From assembly GCF_009764355.1 (NCBI RefSeq), contig NZ_LNUA01000009.1, positions 42,911 to 106,910 on the forward strand: a stretch of DNA of 64,000 bases, read 5' to 3'. The number at the start of each line of letters is the position of its first letter. The stretch's first letter is position 1. The position numbers and the translations under genes were made by a program. The DNA is from Companilactobacillus bobalius. GTDB lineage: Bacteria > Bacillota > Bacilli > Lactobacillales > Lactobacillaceae. Positions 18,024 through 26,015 of the stretch are shown here, one piece after another. Under the pieces are notes generated by a model, which made no database searches, had not been told where the DNA came from, and worked only from the letters and a program-made list of their open reading frames with translations.

Positions 18024-19769
18024 TTATAAAGCAGCCTTAATTTCAGCTACAATTTGTTCTGGAGTTAATTTAAACTCATGCCATAATTCGGCAGTAGTTT
18101 CACGGTCATTGAAACGTTTAGCAGCTCCAAAGCTAAGAACATGCATGTCCGTATCACCATAGAAACGACTGACCTTTTCACCAAAGCCACCACTTAAACT
18201 AGCTTCTTCCAACGTAACAACCAATTGATGATCCTTTTCCAAATTACTCAAAGTTTCACCATCAAGTTCAGAAATATCACGAGGATCAATGACAGTTACA
18301 TCAAGATCTTCTTTACTCAATTGTTGTTGCACTTCTTCAGCTAATGGTAACAAACTACCAAGTCCTAGAACCGCAACCTTCTTACCAGAATTCAAAACAT
18401 TCATCTTGTGTGCATCGAAATTATTCAAAGCAGCAGAATGAACACCATTGCTTGGTACTCTGATAGCAACTGGACCTACATTTTGATGAAGAGCCCAGTG
18501 CATCATAGCGGTTAATTCTTCCTTAGTAGTTGGAGCTAAGTAAGTTAATCCAGGAATATTACTCAACATTGCAATATCAAAGATTCCTTGATGAGTTGGA
18601 TCTCCCGCACTGATACTACCACCAGAAACCATGATTGTTACAGGTAGTTTGTTAATACCCAAATCATGAGATAATTGATCATATGCTCTTTGCAAAAATG
18701 TTCCTGAATGGAAAACGATTGGTTTCATGCCTTGTTGAGCTTGTCCAGCCGCAAAAGTAATTGACTCTTGTTCAGCAATACCGACATCAAAGTAACGGTC
18801 AGGATGTTTACGTCCAAATCTCTTCAAATCATAAGAACCTGGAATAGCAGCCGTAATTGCTGTGATTGGTGTCTTATCTTCAGTGATTTCTTTTTCTAAT
18901 TCAGCATGTATAACGTCGTTATAAGTTTCACCTGTAACAGGGTGCAAAGTCTTACCAGTCTTTAAATCAAAAGGTACATGCCAGTGGAAAGCCTCTTTGT
19001 GGTCAATTGCTGGTTGATAACCATGACCCTTTTCTGTTTGGACATGTAACACGATTGGATGATCAATATCTTTAACAGCTTTGAAAGCATCCAACATTGA
19101 TTGCATATCATTTCCATCAGCTACGTAACGGTAATCTAAGCCCATAGCCTTAAATAAGTTATGAGAACTTTGACCGTTAGTTTCACGTAGTTCTTTAAGA
19201 CCTTCGTACATACCACCGTGATCTTCAGCGATGGCCATACCATTGTCATTAACTAGAATAATCAAGTTAGACTTCAAAGTAGCGGCAATGTTCAAACCTT
19301 CTAAAGCTAGACCACCTGAAAGTGAACCATCCCCAATAACAGCCATCACATTACCAGACTTACCTTGCAAATCACGAGCCGAAGCCATACCAGTTGCCAA
19401 AGCAATTGAAGTTGAAGTGTGTCCAATATTGAAGTAGTCATGAGGACTTTCTTCTGGAGCAGTATAACCACTAACATCTTCAAAATGTTTTGGATCAAGC
19501 CAAGCTTGTTTACGCCCTGTTAAAATCTTATGGGTGTAAGATTGGTGCGAAACATCCCAAACAACTTTATCAGTTGGTGAGTTAAATATTGTGTGAAAAG
19601 CAATCGTCAATTCAACGGCACCCAAGTTTGGACCAACGTGACCTCCAGTTTGACTAACTTTATTAAGCAATACTTGGCGGATTTCAGTTGCTAATTGTGT
19701 TAATTGAGCCAAATCCAATTTCTTCAAATCAGCTGGTTGATCAATTGTATTTAAAATTGATGTTTCCAT
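18024..19769 (-). CDS. dxs: 1-deoxy-D-xylulose-5-phosphate synthase-like transketolase
   Basis: A thiamine diphosphate enzyme of the DXS family, 581 aa against about 620 for typical DXS. It has TGGHVGPNLG at 41-50, WDVSHQSYTHKILTGR at 71-86, the GDGSLSGG cofactor motif at 146-153 and the catalytic EQES segment in the pyrimidine domain. Differences from canonical DXS (WDVGHQ, GTGHSSTS) show a diverged branch. The start at 19769 has AGTAGGAAA upstream; a longer reading to 19856 adds 29 residues of basic, unrelated sequence. No other MEP-pathway gene is near. It may serve thiamine or pyridoxal synthesis or another transketolase-like role. Confidence 0.8.
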   Translation of the reverse strand: METSILNTIDQPADLKKLDLAQLTQLATEIRQVLLNKVSQTGGHVGPNLGAVELTIAFHTIFNSPTDKVVWDVSHQSYTHKILTGRKQAWLDPKHFEDVSGYTAPEESPHDYFNIGHTSTSIALATGMASARDLQGKSGNVMAVIGDGSLSGGLALEGLNIAATLKSNLIILVNDNGMAIAEDHGGMYEGLKELRETNGQSSHNLFKAMGLDYRYVADGNDMQSMLDAFKAVKDIDHPIVLHVQTEKGHGYQPAIDHKEAFHWHVPFDLKTGKTLHPVTGETYNDVIHAELEKEITEDKTPITAITAAIPGSYDLKRFGRKHPDRYFDVGIAEQESITFAAGQAQQGMKPIVFHSGTFLQRAYDQLSHDLGINKLPVTIMVSGGSISAGDPTHQGIFDIAMLSNIPGLTYLAPTTKEELTAMMHWALHQNVGPVAIRVPSNGVHSAALNNFDAHKMNVLNSGKKVAVLGLGSLLPLAEEVQQQLSKEDLDVTVIDPRDISELDGETLSNLEKDHQLVVTLEEASLSGGFGEKVSRFYGDTDMHVLSFGAAKRFNDRETTAELWHEFKLTPEQIVAEIKAAL

Positions 19770-19965
19770 ATATTTGTTTCCTACTTTCCTCAATTTTTTT
19801 ATCGATGTTTTCATACTACGACTTAAAGTAACCTTTAGGTCAAGAACATTTGTCAAAAAAATTTATTTATTTTTAAAATGATTAATCCCCATCACGAATT
19901 TTTGTTGACAAAGGATTAAAAAAACCAGTAACCTAATGAGGTTGTATTTTTAATAGGTGGTTAAT

Positions 19966-21339
19966 ATGAAAGAAAAATTATTTAAAAAAGCAGATTATAA
20001 AAAATTTGTGGCTGGTGATGCCCATTTTGAAAAGGTTCTAACTCGTGGCAATCTTATCTCAATGGGAATTGGCGCTATCATCGGTACAGGTATTTTCATC
20101 CTACCAGGAATCGTCGCTTCTGAAACAGCTGGCCCTGGTATCACAATTTCCTTTATTCTGTCAGCTATTGTCTGTGTTATGACGGCAATGTGTTTTGCGG
20201 AATTATCTTCAACTTTTCCGGTTGCTGGTAGTACATATTCATACGGAAGTATCATTTTTGGACAGTTTCCCGGTTGGTTAATTGGCTGGGCTCTATGCTT
20301 GGAATACGTTTTAGGTGTGTCAGCCGTATCTTCAGGCTTTTCAGCTTACTTCGTCAGTCTCTTCAAAGGATTAGGCATGGCTCTACCAAAAGCAGTTACA
20401 GGTCCATTTGAACCTTCTAACGGAACTTTCATTAATCTACCTGCTGTTATCGTTTTGGTCTTAATTTACTTATTACTTCGTCGTGGCGTTTTGGCCTCAG
20501 CTAGAATGAATACCGTAATGGTTTTTGTAAAAATTTCAGTTGTCCTAGCTTTCATTATTATCGGCCTATTCTATATCAAACCAGCTAATTATCATCCCTA
20601 CTTCCCAATGGGTGGTATGGGTGTCGTCAAAGGGGCGGCTTTAGTCTTCTTTGCTTATCTAGGTTTTGACGTTATTCCGTCCTCGGCACCAGAAGTTAAA
20701 AATCCTCAAAAAAATATTCCTATAAGTATCATGAGTTCGTTAGCTGTCTGTGCAATTCTTTACGTTATTTTATCCGCCGTTTTAACTGGAATGGTCAGTT
20801 ATAAAGATTTAAATGTTTCTGATCCCGTTGTCTTTGCTCTACAAAAAGTAGGCTTGAACAAAGTAACCTTTTTGATCAGTATCGGTGCCTTAGCCGGAAT
20901 GTTTACTATGATGCTCAACACCGTTTACGGTGGTTCGCGTCTAATTTACGCCCTCGGACGTGATGGTATGATCCCTGAAGCATTTGGAAAAATTCATCCC
21001 AAAGCTAAGATGCCAATGCTTTCACTCAATGCCATTTCACTCCTAGCCATTCTTCTCGGTGGTTTCGTTTCCTTAAAAGAGCTAACTAGCTTGGTAAATA
21101 TTGGAACACTGATTTCCTTTGTCTTCGTAGCCTTAGGAATTATTAAATTGAGACACCGCAGTGATGTACCAAAGAGTGAATTCAAAGTTCCTCTATATCC
21201 TTGGTTACCAATAATTTCTGCTATCTCATGTGTTATCTTAATGACTCAAGTTAGTATCAATTCTTGGATCACTTTCATCTTCTGGATCTTAATCGGTGTA
21301 GGAATTTACTTCGCTTACGGTTATAAAAAGAACGACTAA
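19966..21339 (+). CDS. APC-family amino acid permease (cationic amino acid type)
   Basis: A 457-aa permease with 12 predicted membrane helices. The first helix has the APC signature GIGAIIGTGIFILPG, and GPGITISFILS and ELSSTFPVAGSTYSY follow. FFAYLGFDVIPSSAPEVKNPQKNIP in helix 6 places it with YfnA/CAT-type transporters. The ATG at 19966 follows an AGGTGG site at the right distance; the GTG at 19957 lies inside that site. It is monocistronic with a strong terminator. Substrate unknown. Confidence 0.88.
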   Translation: MKEKLFKKADYKKFVAGDAHFEKVLTRGNLISMGIGAIIGTGIFILPGIVASETAGPGITISFILSAIVCVMTAMCFAELSSTFPVAGSTYSYGSIIFGQFPGWLIGWALCLEYVLGVSAVSSGFSAYFVSLFKGLGMALPKAVTGPFEPSNGTFINLPAVIVLVLIYLLLRRGVLASARMNTVMVFVKISVVLAFIIIGLFYIKPANYHPYFPMGGMGVVKGAALVFFAYLGFDVIPSSAPEVKNPQKNIPISIMSSLAVCAILYVILSAVLTGMVSYKDLNVSDPVVFALQKVGLNKVTFLISIGALAGMFTMMLNTVYGGSRLIYALGRDGMIPEAFGKIHPKAKMPMLSLNAISLLAILLGGFVSLKELTSLVNIGTLISFVFVALGIIKLRHRSDVPKSEFKVPLYPWLPIISAISCVILMTQVSINSWITFIFWILIGVGIYFAYGYKKND

Positions 21340-21381
21340 AAAATGCTATAAAACACGTTGATGTGTTTTATAGCATTTTTT
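21339..21381. terminator. Bidirectional terminator
   Basis: An 18-bp perfect stem (21339-21356 with 21363-21380), a 6-base loop and flanking A and T runs. It lies between the convergent permease and LD-carboxypeptidase genes. Confidence 0.9.
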
Positions 21382-22456
21382 ATTCAGCAAAGTAAGGTTC
21401 AATAATTTCTAGTTTCTTATTATCCAAATCTAATTTAGCTTTTAACCCATATGGCAAAGCTGTTCTGGGATAAGCATGTCCAAAGTTAAAATTCGTCATC
21501 AACGGTGTCTTAGTATCCGCTGTCTCCTCTTTTAGAACTTGGCAGTATTCTTCATAGTGAACTTCATTCTGAGGTTTACCAGTGATAATAGCGGCAACTA
21601 CTTGCAAGATTCCCTTGGCCTTCAAATTCTTCAACATCTTACGATATTCTTCTGGTGTCGGTTTTTCTTCACTAGTTTCCAAGAATAAAATTTTACCCTC
21701 AAACTCTTTGGCATCAGGAATCAAATGATATTTTTCATTAATTTTCGGTTCATCGTTATAACGTTTATCAGTAAGTAGGCTATTGAGACTATCTATACAG
21801 CCACCTAGTAACTTTCCTTCGACAATTCCTGATCCACGTTGAACTTGATATCCTTTAGTTTCAGAATGACTAACACGAGGTGTATTTAAGGCTGCTTCTG
21901 AAAAGTCAGTTCGTTCTTCATACCAGACAGGACTACTTGAAATTTCTGTAGTAGTTGGATTTTGAAAATAATGCTCCAAAGTCTTTTTCGTATATGGAAG
22001 TAATTCAGTATCTAACTCAGCTAAATCATTGATAACATTGGGACCGTAAAAAGTTGTTAATCCTAATTGATACAACATCAAATGATCCACCGTCGTATCT
22101 GAAAAACCGGTAAATAATTTAGGATGTTGTTGTACGTTTTTAACGAACTCTGGATCATCCAGTAAATAAGGTGCTAAACGATAGGTATCTTCTCCACCAA
22201 TAGCACAGAAAATACCCTTAATTTGATCAGCAGCAAAGGCCTGTTTCAAGTCTTCGGCACGCTTTTCGGGATGATTTTTTATAAATTCTATTCCCTTCAA
22301 ACTGTTAGGCATGAATTCTGGAATCAAGCCTAATTCTTCAATCCGTTTCTTGCCCTGATTCAATTCATGTTTGGCAAATTTCTCACCTAATACGCCTGCA
22401 GAAAGACTAACGACTGCGACGTGATCTCCCTTTTTCAATGCTTGTGGTTTAATCAT
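21380..22456 (-). CDS. S66-family LD-carboxypeptidase (MccF-like)
   Basis: A 358-aa serine peptidase of family S66, which trims the terminal D-Ala from muropeptide tetrapeptides or cleaves microcin C-like compounds. The N-terminus (LKKGDHVAVVSLSAG), the nucleophile region IKGIFCAIGGEDTYRLAPYL, and the later FLETSEEKPTPEEYRKML and FNFGHAYPRTALPYG segments match the MccF branch. The usual GGxG(S) elbow reads FTGFSDTT downstream. Its ATG overlaps the stop of the ClC gene upstream, with a GGGGGAAC ribosome-binding site, so the two are translationally coupled. Confidence 0.85.
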   Translation of the reverse strand: MIKPQALKKGDHVAVVSLSAGVLGEKFAKHELNQGKKRIEELGLIPEFMPNSLKGIEFIKNHPEKRAEDLKQAFAADQIKGIFCAIGGEDTYRLAPYLLDDPEFVKNVQQHPKLFTGFSDTTVDHLMLYQLGLTTFYGPNVINDLAELDTELLPYTKKTLEHYFQNPTTTEISSSPVWYEERTDFSEAALNTPRVSHSETKGYQVQRGSGIVEGKLLGGCIDSLNSLLTDKRYNDEPKINEKYHLIPDAKEFEGKILFLETSEEKPTPEEYRKMLKNLKAKGILQVVAAIITGKPQNEVHYEEYCQVLKEETADTKTPLMTNFNFGHAYPRTALPYGLKAKLDLDNKKLEIIEPYFAE

Positions 22457-23658
22457 TAAACGTTCCCCCTGACTTTTAACAAATACTTATTTTTCAAGAA
22501 TAATACTCCTGCTACCAAAATAATAATAGGGGTAAGTGTAATTGGGAAAAATAGCATGATAAAAATTCCCGCAACAATTGGTGACAACAATTCACTCATA
22601 AGAGTCGTTGCTAAAACAGCTACTACTAGTAAAGTATCAAAGTTTGACAAGAGTGTTGCAGCTGCAAAACCAGCTGTCATCGTGGCAAAGGTGATTGGAA
22701 AAATATCTCCTCCACGCCAATTAAATGTTAAACACCAAACTAAGAAAATTAATTTTAATAGTGCCATCAAAAATAGATAGGTCGCCGATTGATTACTCCA
22801 AGCTCCAATCAACAAATGCAAACTATGTTGACCAGAGAATAATAGGTTGGGCTCTAAATATGAAATAGCGATGATTCCTAACGCTCCTAAAGCAATCCTC
22901 ACGGCTAAATTCAAGTTTAACTGTTGAATAGTCTTTTCAAATAAATGATTTAATTTCTTCAAAATCATTCCGACAATGATTCCTACTATCATCAGAAGCG
23001 GCACAATCCACAATTCGCTTAACTGCCAATGTGAACGACCTAATTTCATAATAAAAGAAGGCTGATCAGTTTGTTTAATCAATAGAACGAATGCCAACAA
23101 ACCGTTAATGGAGAAAACTATATAGAGTAATTTTTTCCATTTCAGAAGTTTTGGCGTCTTGGGAGCAATCTTCTCATCATATTTCTGACGATATTTGAAA
23201 GGATTTAAGAGACGTTTTATTGATGTTCCCAAAGATAATCGTTTTAGCTCATCATATTGAAAATAAAAATAACGTAAATTATCGGCTTGCCAAATTGACA
23301 GTGAAATAATAGCACTCAACAATGCTGCTTCAGGGCCGACGCCACTTCCAAAACTTAAAATGACTAGAGTTACCAACAAATTCAAAAAAACATCTTGATA
23401 ATCAATCGTCTGATTTTGTTTCAACTCCTTCAACGAATCCTTCGAAGTCTTGGGAAGATTTGGCCAACGTTTTAACAAAAAGTACAGTATAAAACTGCCG
23501 GCAACGATTAAAACTGTTTGAAAAATATGACTATTACTAAGCCAAACAACTTTAGTTAAAAAGCCTTCAATAACTAAAAAGGCTGCTGCAATAAGGCCAA
23601 TAATAGCACTCAATAATAATCCATAACTGACGAATAAAACTTTTTTGATAGCCACCAC
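22456..23658 (-). CDS. ClC-family ion channel/transporter, atypical
   Basis: A 400-aa membrane protein of the voltage-gated chloride channel fold with about 10 hydrophobic segments. The conserved helix-end motif is GSGVGPEAALL near residue 105, and a late WRGGDIFPI segment stands for the family's GGIFAP motif. In canonical CLC transporters the glutamate of GREGP is the gate; here that position is Val, and Glu comes after the proline. Likely function is anion (Cl- or F-) transport, but coupling is uncertain. It starts with GTG after a GAGAG-rich site and is coupled to the S66 peptidase gene. Confidence 0.75.
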   Translation of the reverse strand: MVAIKKVLFVSYGLLLSAIIGLIAAAFLVIEGFLTKVVWLSNSHIFQTVLIVAGSFILYFLLKRWPNLPKTSKDSLKELKQNQTIDYQDVFLNLLVTLVILSFGSGVGPEAALLSAIISLSIWQADNLRYFYFQYDELKRLSLGTSIKRLLNPFKYRQKYDEKIAPKTPKLLKWKKLLYIVFSINGLLAFVLLIKQTDQPSFIMKLGRSHWQLSELWIVPLLMIVGIIVGMILKKLNHLFEKTIQQLNLNLAVRIALGALGIIAISYLEPNLLFSGQHSLHLLIGAWSNQSATYLFLMALLKLIFLVWCLTFNWRGGDIFPITFATMTAGFAAATLLSNFDTLLVVAVLATTLMSELLSPIVAGIFIMLFFPITLTPIIILVAGVLFLKNKYLLKVRGNV

Positions 23659-23700
23659 CTACTCTCGTAAATTAAGAAAATTATAGCATTGAAATTTGGA

Positions 23701-23850
23701 TAAAAAAAAAGAGTCCTGCATGTCTGCAGGACCCTTTATGTGGTAAGGTGCGGTGATTTTCCAAACGCTTGCGCGCCAACCACGTACCCTTACCTCGGTT
23801 TGGCACCAAGATGTAGTATCGCACGTTCAAACATCCCCGTCAATCTAAAT
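23701..23850 (-). ncRNA. Structured RNA or leader upstream of the ClC gene
   Basis: On the minus strand, about 120 GC-richer bases are followed by a strong terminator (GTCCTGCA/TGCAGGAC stem at 23713-23732, then nine T). In plus coordinates, 23742-23749 can pair with 23786-23794, and 23752-23766 with 23798-23807. Together these form an H-type pseudoknot. The alternative hairpin 23794-23799/23805-23810 excludes the second helix. It could be an independent small RNA or a riboswitch-like attenuator, as the terminator lies 43 bases before the ClC start. I do not recognise a known family. The 5' end is approximate. Confidence 0.6.
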
Positions 23851-23877
23851 CGTAACGAAAGTTATTTTAAAGTATAC

Positions 23878-23906
23878 TTGACAATTAATACCTCGCTATA
23901 CATAAT
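23878..23906 (+). promoter_or_regulatory. Promoter of the padR operon
   Basis: TTGACA at 23878-23883, a 17-base spacer and CATAAT at 23901-23906. An AAAGGAGG ribosome-binding site and ATG follow. Confidence 0.6.
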
Positions 23907-23928
23907 ATGATGTTAAAGGAGGTATTAC

Positions 23929-24246
23929 ATGAACCCACAACTAAAAAAGGGATTATTAGATGTCTGCGTTCTTGCTAAACTCCGTAATTCCGAATCTTAT
24001 GGTTATGCTATTATCCGTGATCTAGAGCCAATGATTGAAATATCCGAATCTACCTTGTACCCAATACTTAAACGTTTATTAGCAAAAGACGCTATTACCG
24101 TAACAAAACGAATACATAATAATCGAATTAGAAAATATTATAAAATAACAGCCATCGGTGAAGATGAAATAACTAAATTTCTTAATGACTGGCAGAATGT
24201 AGAAATAATTGTCGATTACATTCGGGGAGGAAATATCAATGACTAA
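23929..24246 (+). CDS. PadR-family transcriptional regulator
   Basis: A 105-aa winged-helix repressor. It has the PadR pattern KGLLDVCVLAKL, SYGYAIIRDLEP, ESTLYPILKRLLAKDAI and RKYYKITAIGEDEI, covering the winged helix, and a short C-terminal helix. It is the short type usually encoded with DUF1700/HAAS membrane proteins that sense envelope stress or drugs. An AAAGGAGG site precedes the ATG. The next gene overlaps it by 8 bp, giving a tight operon, and the family normally represses its own operon. Confidence 0.9.
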   Translation: MNPQLKKGLLDVCVLAKLRNSESYGYAIIRDLEPMIEISESTLYPILKRLLAKDAITVTKRIHNNRIRKYYKITAIGEDEITKFLNDWQNVEIIVDYIRGGNIND

Positions 24247-24793
24247 AGAAGAGTTTTTAATTGAACTAAAAATCCGATTGAAGAAGTATGGAATCGCTAA
24301 TAGTGACCAGTATATTAGTTACTACTCTGAATTTTTAGATGATCTAATGGAAGATGGTTACAGTGAAAAAGAAGCAATCAACAAAATCGGCTCCCCAAAT
24401 AAGGTTATTCTATCAATTCTTTCAGACGAAAACGTTCAAATTCCCCAAGCCAAAAGTAAAGTTAAAAGTGCACTATTATTATTGGGAATTCCCGTATGGG
24501 GACCTATTATAGTTGCAGGATATATTATTCTATTAGCACTAGCATTCGCAGTAATGATTTGTGGTATAGCCCTTTCTCTTTCTGGAATCTGGCTGTTATT
24601 AGGAAGTCTAGTGGTTCTATTCAAAACTGGTATTTTAAATTTTCTATTTCAATTAGGAACCGCTTTTATTTTTGGGGGATTAGGTATAGTATTCTGGCAA
24701 TTATTTTTATTCAGTTTTCAAAAAACTTATAGCCTAGTTAAGATAATGTTTCATAGTTTTACGAAAGAGAGACTTGATCATGAATATATTTAA
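24239..24793 (+). CDS. DUF1700 (HAAS-domain) membrane protein
   Basis: A 184-aa protein. Residues 1-60 form the HAAS-type helical domain with FLIELKIRLKKYGI, a YYSEFLDDLMEDGYSEKEAINKIGSP motif and a short linker. After it come three hydrophobic segments (about 70-175). The ATG at 24239 follows GGAGG and overlaps padR, which I prefer to an upstream ATG at 24209 inside padR. In related operons DUF1700 proteins act with PadR regulators. Function otherwise unknown. Confidence 0.85.
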   Translation: MTKEEFLIELKIRLKKYGIANSDQYISYYSEFLDDLMEDGYSEKEAINKIGSPNKVILSILSDENVQIPQAKSKVKSALLLLGIPVWGPIIVAGYIILLALAFAVMICGIALSLSGIWLLLGSLVVLFKTGILNFLFQLGTAFIFGGLGIVFWQLFLFSFQKTYSLVKIMFHSFTKERLDHEYI

Positions 24794-24947
24794 CTTCAAT
24801 AAAAAACTTATGTTATTGGGTTTAGCTATTACATTTTTAGGAATAGTACTTTGTATAATAATTTTTGCTTGTTTGGGATTTGATATAAACCAAATACTTA
24901 AGAATTCCGGTAATATTTATTCTCCCATAAATTGGTCTTCCAAATGA
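24780..24947 (+). CDS. Small membrane protein, third gene of the padR operon
   Basis: A 55-aa reading frame whose ATG overlaps the end of the DUF1700 gene by 14 bp. It holds a basic start, one strong hydrophobic helix (about 10-33) and a short polar tail. In many Firmicutes the third gene of this operon encodes a longer DUF4097 protein that begins with just such a helix. This may be a truncated remnant of one or a shortened functional version. Length and codon use alone cannot tell which. Confidence 0.55.
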   Translation: MNIFNFNKKLMLLGLAITFLGIVLCIIIFACLGFDINQILKNSGNIYSPINWSSK

Positions 24948-24982
24948 TAAGAATATTATCTACAAATATATTTTGTTCTCAA

Positions 24983-25020
24983 AAAAACGGCTGAAATCAC
25001 AATGATTTCAGCCGTTTTTC
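24983..25020. terminator. Bidirectional terminator
   Basis: A 17-bp stem (24983-24999 with 25003-25019), a 3-base loop and flanking A and T runs. It lies between the padR operon and the convergent oxidoreductase gene. Confidence 0.9.
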
Positions 25021-25026
25021 ATTTAT

Positions 25027-25042
25027 TGTTTCACATGGAACA
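25027..25042. other. parS-like site (14 of 16 matches)
   Basis: TGTTTCACATGGAACA differs at two positions from the ParB/Spo0J consensus TGTTTCACGTGAAACA. It is intergenic, about 9 kb left of dnaA. Chromosomal parS sites cluster near oriC and tolerate small changes, so it may be a second centromere site. Confidence 0.55.
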
Positions 25043-25094
25043 TATTGTATAAAGACATATGTTCGCCACTATATATTGTGGTCAATTTAATTCA

Positions 25095-26003
25095 TTATTT
25101 TTCAATAGTCTTGACCAAATCATAACAGAGTTTATGACTAAGAATAGCTGACTCTGGACTAACTGGATTTTCTCCATCATTAGTAACTGCATTGAGAAAT
25201 GCTCTAGTAATTGGATCAAATCCTCTTGTCACCAAAGTATTCTCCCAATCAGGGCGTGAGGTTTGTGTCACTGCTCCAGTTTGATATGTTTGTAAGAGAT
25301 TTAAGTTAGTAACCACCTGACGTGTTTTTGAACCTTGAACGGTGGTCATTTCTAAATTACTGCCGCCAACCATATTCGTAATAACTTGAACGTGACTCTT
25401 TGCCCCAGTCAAAGTGATATAACCTTGCTCCAAATTATCATCATCCGTAACTAAAAAGTTATCTACTTTTTGAATAGGCTCATCCATTAAATAAACTGCT
25501 GTATCGACTGAATGAATCATCAGATCAAAAATAGCAAATGCTGTTGGTTGTAACGCATTCTCACGAATCTTTTCTGAGACGATTGTTCGTTTATCAGCGA
25601 TTTGTTTTAACTGCTGATCAAATGGTGCAAATCGACGATTAAAACCACAAGTTAACAATAGTTTCTTCTCTACGGCTAGTTGATAAAGTTCTTCTACTTC
25701 TGCTAAATTCTCTGAAACTGGTTTATCGACATAAACGTTAATACCAGCCGTCAATAGTTGTTTAATGATCTGATAATGAGTTTGTGTGGGCGTATGAACA
25801 AAGACTGCTAATGGTTTCTCAGCTATCAATTGATCCAAAGTTTGATGAAAGTGTTTGAAACCATACTTCTGTTCCAACATCTCTCCTTTAGCTTCATTTC
25901 TAGTTGTTAAATGCCATTCGTATTTATTTTGCAAAGTCGCCATAACTGGTAAATAAGCTTTTTGCGCAATATTACCCAGTCCAATAACACCAATTTTTTC
26001 CAT
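25095..26003 (-). CDS. Gfo/Idh/MocA-family oxidoreductase
   Basis: A 302-aa NAD(P)-dependent dehydrogenase. Residues 1-115 form a Rossmann fold with IGVIGLGNIAQKAYLPVM and the VFVHTPTQTHY and YVDKPVSENLAE segments that include the family's EKP-like lysine. The rest is the Gfo/Idh/MocA alpha/beta domain, with HSVDTAVYLM holding the catalytic-site histidine. Likely acts on a sugar or inositol derivative, but the substrate is unknown. It starts 12 bp after the uvrA-like gene on the same strand, so they may be co-transcribed. Confidence 0.85.
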   Translation of the reverse strand: MEKIGVIGLGNIAQKAYLPVMATLQNKYEWHLTTRNEAKGEMLEQKYGFKHFHQTLDQLIAEKPLAVFVHTPTQTHYQIIKQLLTAGINVYVDKPVSENLAEVEELYQLAVEKKLLLTCGFNRRFAPFDQQLKQIADKRTIVSEKIRENALQPTAFAIFDLMIHSVDTAVYLMDEPIQKVDNFLVTDDDNLEQGYITLTGAKSHVQVITNMVGGSNLEMTTVQGSKTRQVVTNLNLLQTYQTGAVTQTSRPDWENTLVTRGFDPITRAFLNAVTNDGENPVSPESAILSHKLCYDLVKTIEK

Positions 26004-26015
26004 ATATCTAACCTC

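Noticed and set aside
23701..23850. Identification of the structured RNA as SRP RNA, tmRNA, RNase P RNA or a fluoride riboswitch
   Set aside because: The conserved SRP tetraloop segment, tmRNA 3' tRNA-like end, RNase P core and fluoride consensus are not found on either strand.
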